A DNA stretch of 64,000 nt from Solanum dulcamara (taxonomy: Eukaryota > Streptophyta > Magnoliopsida > Solanales > Solanaceae): positions 12,413,501-12,477,500 of the forward strand of contig NC_077247.1 of the NCBI RefSeq assembly GCF_947179165.1, written 5' to 3'. The position numbers and the translations under genes are program-made. The notes beneath the pieces were generated by a model that searched no databases, was not told the origin of the DNA, and saw only the letters and a list, made by a program, of their open reading frames with translations. Within the stretch, counting starts at the first letter, position 1, and the number at the start of each line of letters is the position of its first letter. Positions 61,381-64,000 of the stretch are shown piece by piece.

Positions 61381-61821
61381 CTAAATACATAACTGACCTT
61401 GGTAGTGAAGTACTCCATCTCCCCCTTTTGAAAAGACTTCTACCTTTTTTTCTTTTACTAACTTATTTAACTCCATAAATTTTGGGTCAAGGTCTTGTTT
61501 TGATTTAACATCCACCATCAAAAATGATTTGGAATCATTGTGAACAAACATACCACCATCATTAGAACCACTCAAATTCAGCCCTAATCTAACCAACCGG
61601 TAAACCTCCTTTACCAATTTCCTCTTTCCTTCATCAACATGAGCCACACTCTCCATAGACACTCTACTAAGTGCATCAGCAACTACATTGGCTTTACCCC
61701 GATGATAATGAAAACTCATGTCATAGTCCTTGAGGAGATCAAGCCACCTCCTTTGCCTTAGATTGAGGTCTTTTTGGGTGAACACATATTGGAGACTTTT
61801 ATAATCGGTAAACACATCCAC
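61381..61821 (-). pseudogene. gypsy RNase H and connection to integrase
   Basis: 146-residue frame: [54 protein letters not shown], then a linker ending in [15 protein letters not shown], the entry to integrase. This is the region deleted from the element at 4025-9790. Confidence 0.85.
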
Positions 61822-61916
61822 GTGTACTCCGTAGAGATAATGCCATCAAATCTTTAGAGAAAATATAATGGTCGCTAACCCAAGATCGTGTGTAGGGTAG
61901 TTACATTTATGTACCT

Positions 61917-62959
61917 TCAATTGCCTTGAAGGTAGGCTATAACCTTGCCGTTTTGAATTAAGATACAACCCAAACCAACCTTTGAAGCAACACAATACAC
62001 CACAAACCCCTCTAATCCTTCCGGTAAAGTTAAGATAGGAGTGGAGGTAAGTTGATCTTTCAAAGTTTGAAAAATCCTTTCACACTCATCTGTCCATAGG
62101 AACTTTGCTTTCTTCTGAGTCAACTTCATCATAGGATATAAGATGGAAGAGAACCCTTCAACAAACCTTCTATAATAACTGACTAGACCCAAAAATCTCC
62201 TAATATGCAAAGGAGACAATGGTTTAGGAAAATTCTTGACCAACTTCATTTTATTAGGATCAACCTTGATCCCATCATCGGACACTATGTGACCAAGAAA
62301 TGCCACCTCTTTCCACAAAAATTCAGACTAACTAATTTTTTTAAATAATTGCTTATCTCTCAAGGTTTTAAGAACAACCCTCAAGTAATTCTTATGTTTT
62401 TCCTCATCCTAGAGTAAATTAAAATATCATCAATAAAGATCACCACAAAACTATCATGGTAGGGTTTGAACACCCTATTCATTAGATCATAAAATAGCAC
62501 CGACGCATTCATCAACCTGAAAGACATCACTACAAACTCATAGAGACCATACCTTATTCGAAAAGCTATCTTAGTAGTATTGCATTCCCTTAGCCCTAAT
62601 TGAGGATAATCGGATCGAAGATCAATCTTGGAGAAATAACATGCCCCTTGCAATGTTCAAATAGATTATCTATACTAGGGATTGGGTACTTGTTATTAAT
62701 AGTCACCTTGTTCAATTGTCAATAGTCTATGCACATTCGAAGAGACCTATCCTTCTTCCTCACAAAAAACACAGGAGCACCCTATGGCGAAATGCTCGGC
62801 CTTATGAACCCTTTCTCTAAGAATTCCTTCAATTGTTCTTTCAACTCTTTTAATTCCACTGGGCCATTCAGTAAGGAGAAATAGAGATAGGTTGTGTATC
62901 GGGAAAAAGATCGATACCAAAATCAGCTTTCTTTTCGGGAGGGATACCAAAAAGGTCAT
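61917..62959 (-). pseudogene. gypsy reverse transcriptase (three frames)
   Basis: Pieces 62959-62747 (N-terminal part, divergent), 62653-62381 ([18 protein letters not shown], then [17 protein letters not shown] with an intact catalytic FIDD) and 62318-61917 (EVAFLGHIVSDDGIKVDPNK, IRRFLGLVSYYRRFVEGFSS). Frame breaks separate the three, so no full RT can be made. Confidence 0.85.
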
Positions 62960-63099
62960 CGAAAAAAGACATCAGAAAACTCATTAACCATGGGGACTGA
63001 CTCAATGAAAGGAATTTTTGTGTTGATGTCCCTAACCCTCATGATGTGGTAGATGTAACCCTTAGCAATCAACTTTCGAGCCTTAAGATAAGAAATGAA

Positions 63100-64000
63100 C
63101 TTACCCTTCACTACTGAATCATGACCCTACCATTGAAGAATAGACTAATTTGGAAATTAAAACTTTACTGGACAAGTTCTAAAATCTATGGAAGCATAAG
63201 ATGCATGCAAGAATCCATCCCAAGTATAACATCAAAATCTACCATGTCAAGCTCTATGAGATCACAAGGAACAACTTTATGCAAGATAGATATGGGACAA
63301 CCCTTATAGACTTTTCTAGCCACCACCGCCTCACCAATGGGGGTAGACACCAAATAAGTCTCTACTAATATTTCGGGTAAACATCAAACCTATTATCTAG
63401 GAATGAAGTAACAAACAATAAATTTGCACCCGGATATACCAATTTATACACATAAAAAACAAAGACCTTTAACATACCGATAACAACATTGGGTATTTTC
63501 TCAACCTCTTGTCCCCCATGTAAAGCATAAAAGTGGTTGGTGCGTTAGCCACCTCCTTGAGCTTGTTGACCATTATCAATTTGGCCTTGAGGCCTAACAC
63601 CACCACCACCTCTACAATCTCTAGCATGATGACCCGATTTACCATATTTAAAGCATGCATTAGAGCTGGCTAAAACTCCCCTTTGTATGTCTTTCCACAC
63701 TTGTTGCAACGGAGGAAAGTTTGAGGACCAACATTCTCTCTTGGAACCGCCGGGTTAGCACCCTTTTACTTGTTGAACCTTGAAGGAGGAGCATTGGTGG
63801 AGCCTTTCCCTATGATTCATTGCCTACCTTGGCCCCTTTTGCTACCACTATATCCAAACTTTTGAGGATTGAACCCTCCACCATCCACTCTAGCCTTCTT
63901 GAACCCTCTTGACCTCTCTCTCAACTTCTCTTCTTCAATTTGTTCCGCATATGTCATGAGTCAGGAGATGTCCATCTCTTTGTCCAACATGGACGTTTTG
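63100..64000 (-). pseudogene. gypsy gag end, CCHC knuckle and protease
   Basis: Protease-like words are readable on the minus strand around 63420-63190 (including ILGMDSCMH-like). Near 63655-63600 the knuckle reads CFKYGKSGHHARDC, with the second Cys changed to Tyr, like the element at 47672-50182. Gag continues to the window end, where the KEMDIS motif region (63960-63985) is visible as 'gacatggtcatctc' equivalents. Confidence 0.65.

Larger units (their letters stand above)
59841..64000 (-). mobile_element. Tekay/Del-type gypsy interior, runs off the right edge
   Basis: Nearly complete but broken gag-pol in minus orientation: pol tail (60647-60135), integrase (~61330-60660), RNase H (61821-61381), RT (62960-61917), protease (~63420-63100), CCHC (63660-63469) and gag to the window end. 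At least six frame changes separate these. The 5' LTR must lie beyond 64000. The line CATTCGAGGACGAATATTCC at 59874-59855 is the usual end of this pol reading frame. Confidence 0.85.

Overview
This is a nuclear plant DNA window, almost certainly from a Solanaceae species (Solanum-like). The evidence is an intron-containing P450 of the CYP86B type, a plant HD-domain gene with AT-rich GT-AG introns, and several transposon families I recognise from tomato, potato and tobacco: TS-type SINE, RTE LINE, Galadriel and Tekay/Del chromoviruses, and a Tat/Ogre-type LTR. Bases are AT-rich and long bacterial-style ORFs are absent. I see no operon, CRISPR array, phage or plasmid feature. Lineage names come from memory of protein and LTR motifs, not from a search.

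Layout. 1-4024: end of a Tat/Ogre-like LTR retrotransposon, with a 3.8 kb LTR. 4025-~9790: a minus-strand Tekay-type gypsy element, cut by the Ogre insertion, with an internal deletion and a ~2.1 kb LTR. ~9790-20347: a plus-strand LTR of the same broad family, split by a nested 8.8 kb LARD-like element (10468-19296; 3.3 kb LTRs, 2.2 kb interior, ACTCT target duplication). 20348-22088: minus-strand LTR fragment with a 40-bp tandem array. 22726-23601: non-autonomous TIR element (MULE-like). 23641-25744: a clean solo LTR with TTAAT duplication. 27278-30725: HD-domain phosphohydrolase gene, 7 exons, apparently intact. 30866-32105: 5'-truncated RTE LINE. 32142-33296: a 1.15 kb near-palindrome made of two inverted copies of a chromovirus LTR. 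33297-35335: decayed Galadriel-like pol carrying a SINE and a local inversion. 35336-38012: gene-poor sequence with weak exon candidates and a hAT-type MITE. 38013-40730: CYP86B-like gene on the minus strand. 40731-45294: AT-rich intergenic sequence with two MITE-like elements. 45295-64000: further LTRs and three decayed gypsy segments in both orientations; the last element runs off the right edge.

Only two genes look functional: the HD-domain gene and the P450. They are convergent, about 7.3 kb apart, and share no obvious pathway. Everything else is layered transposon sequence. Every gypsy copy seen here has frameshifts, deletions or lost catalytic residues. I did not find a convincing new biological system; the most unusual structures are the LTR palindrome, the LARD-like nested element and the inversion inside an integrase.
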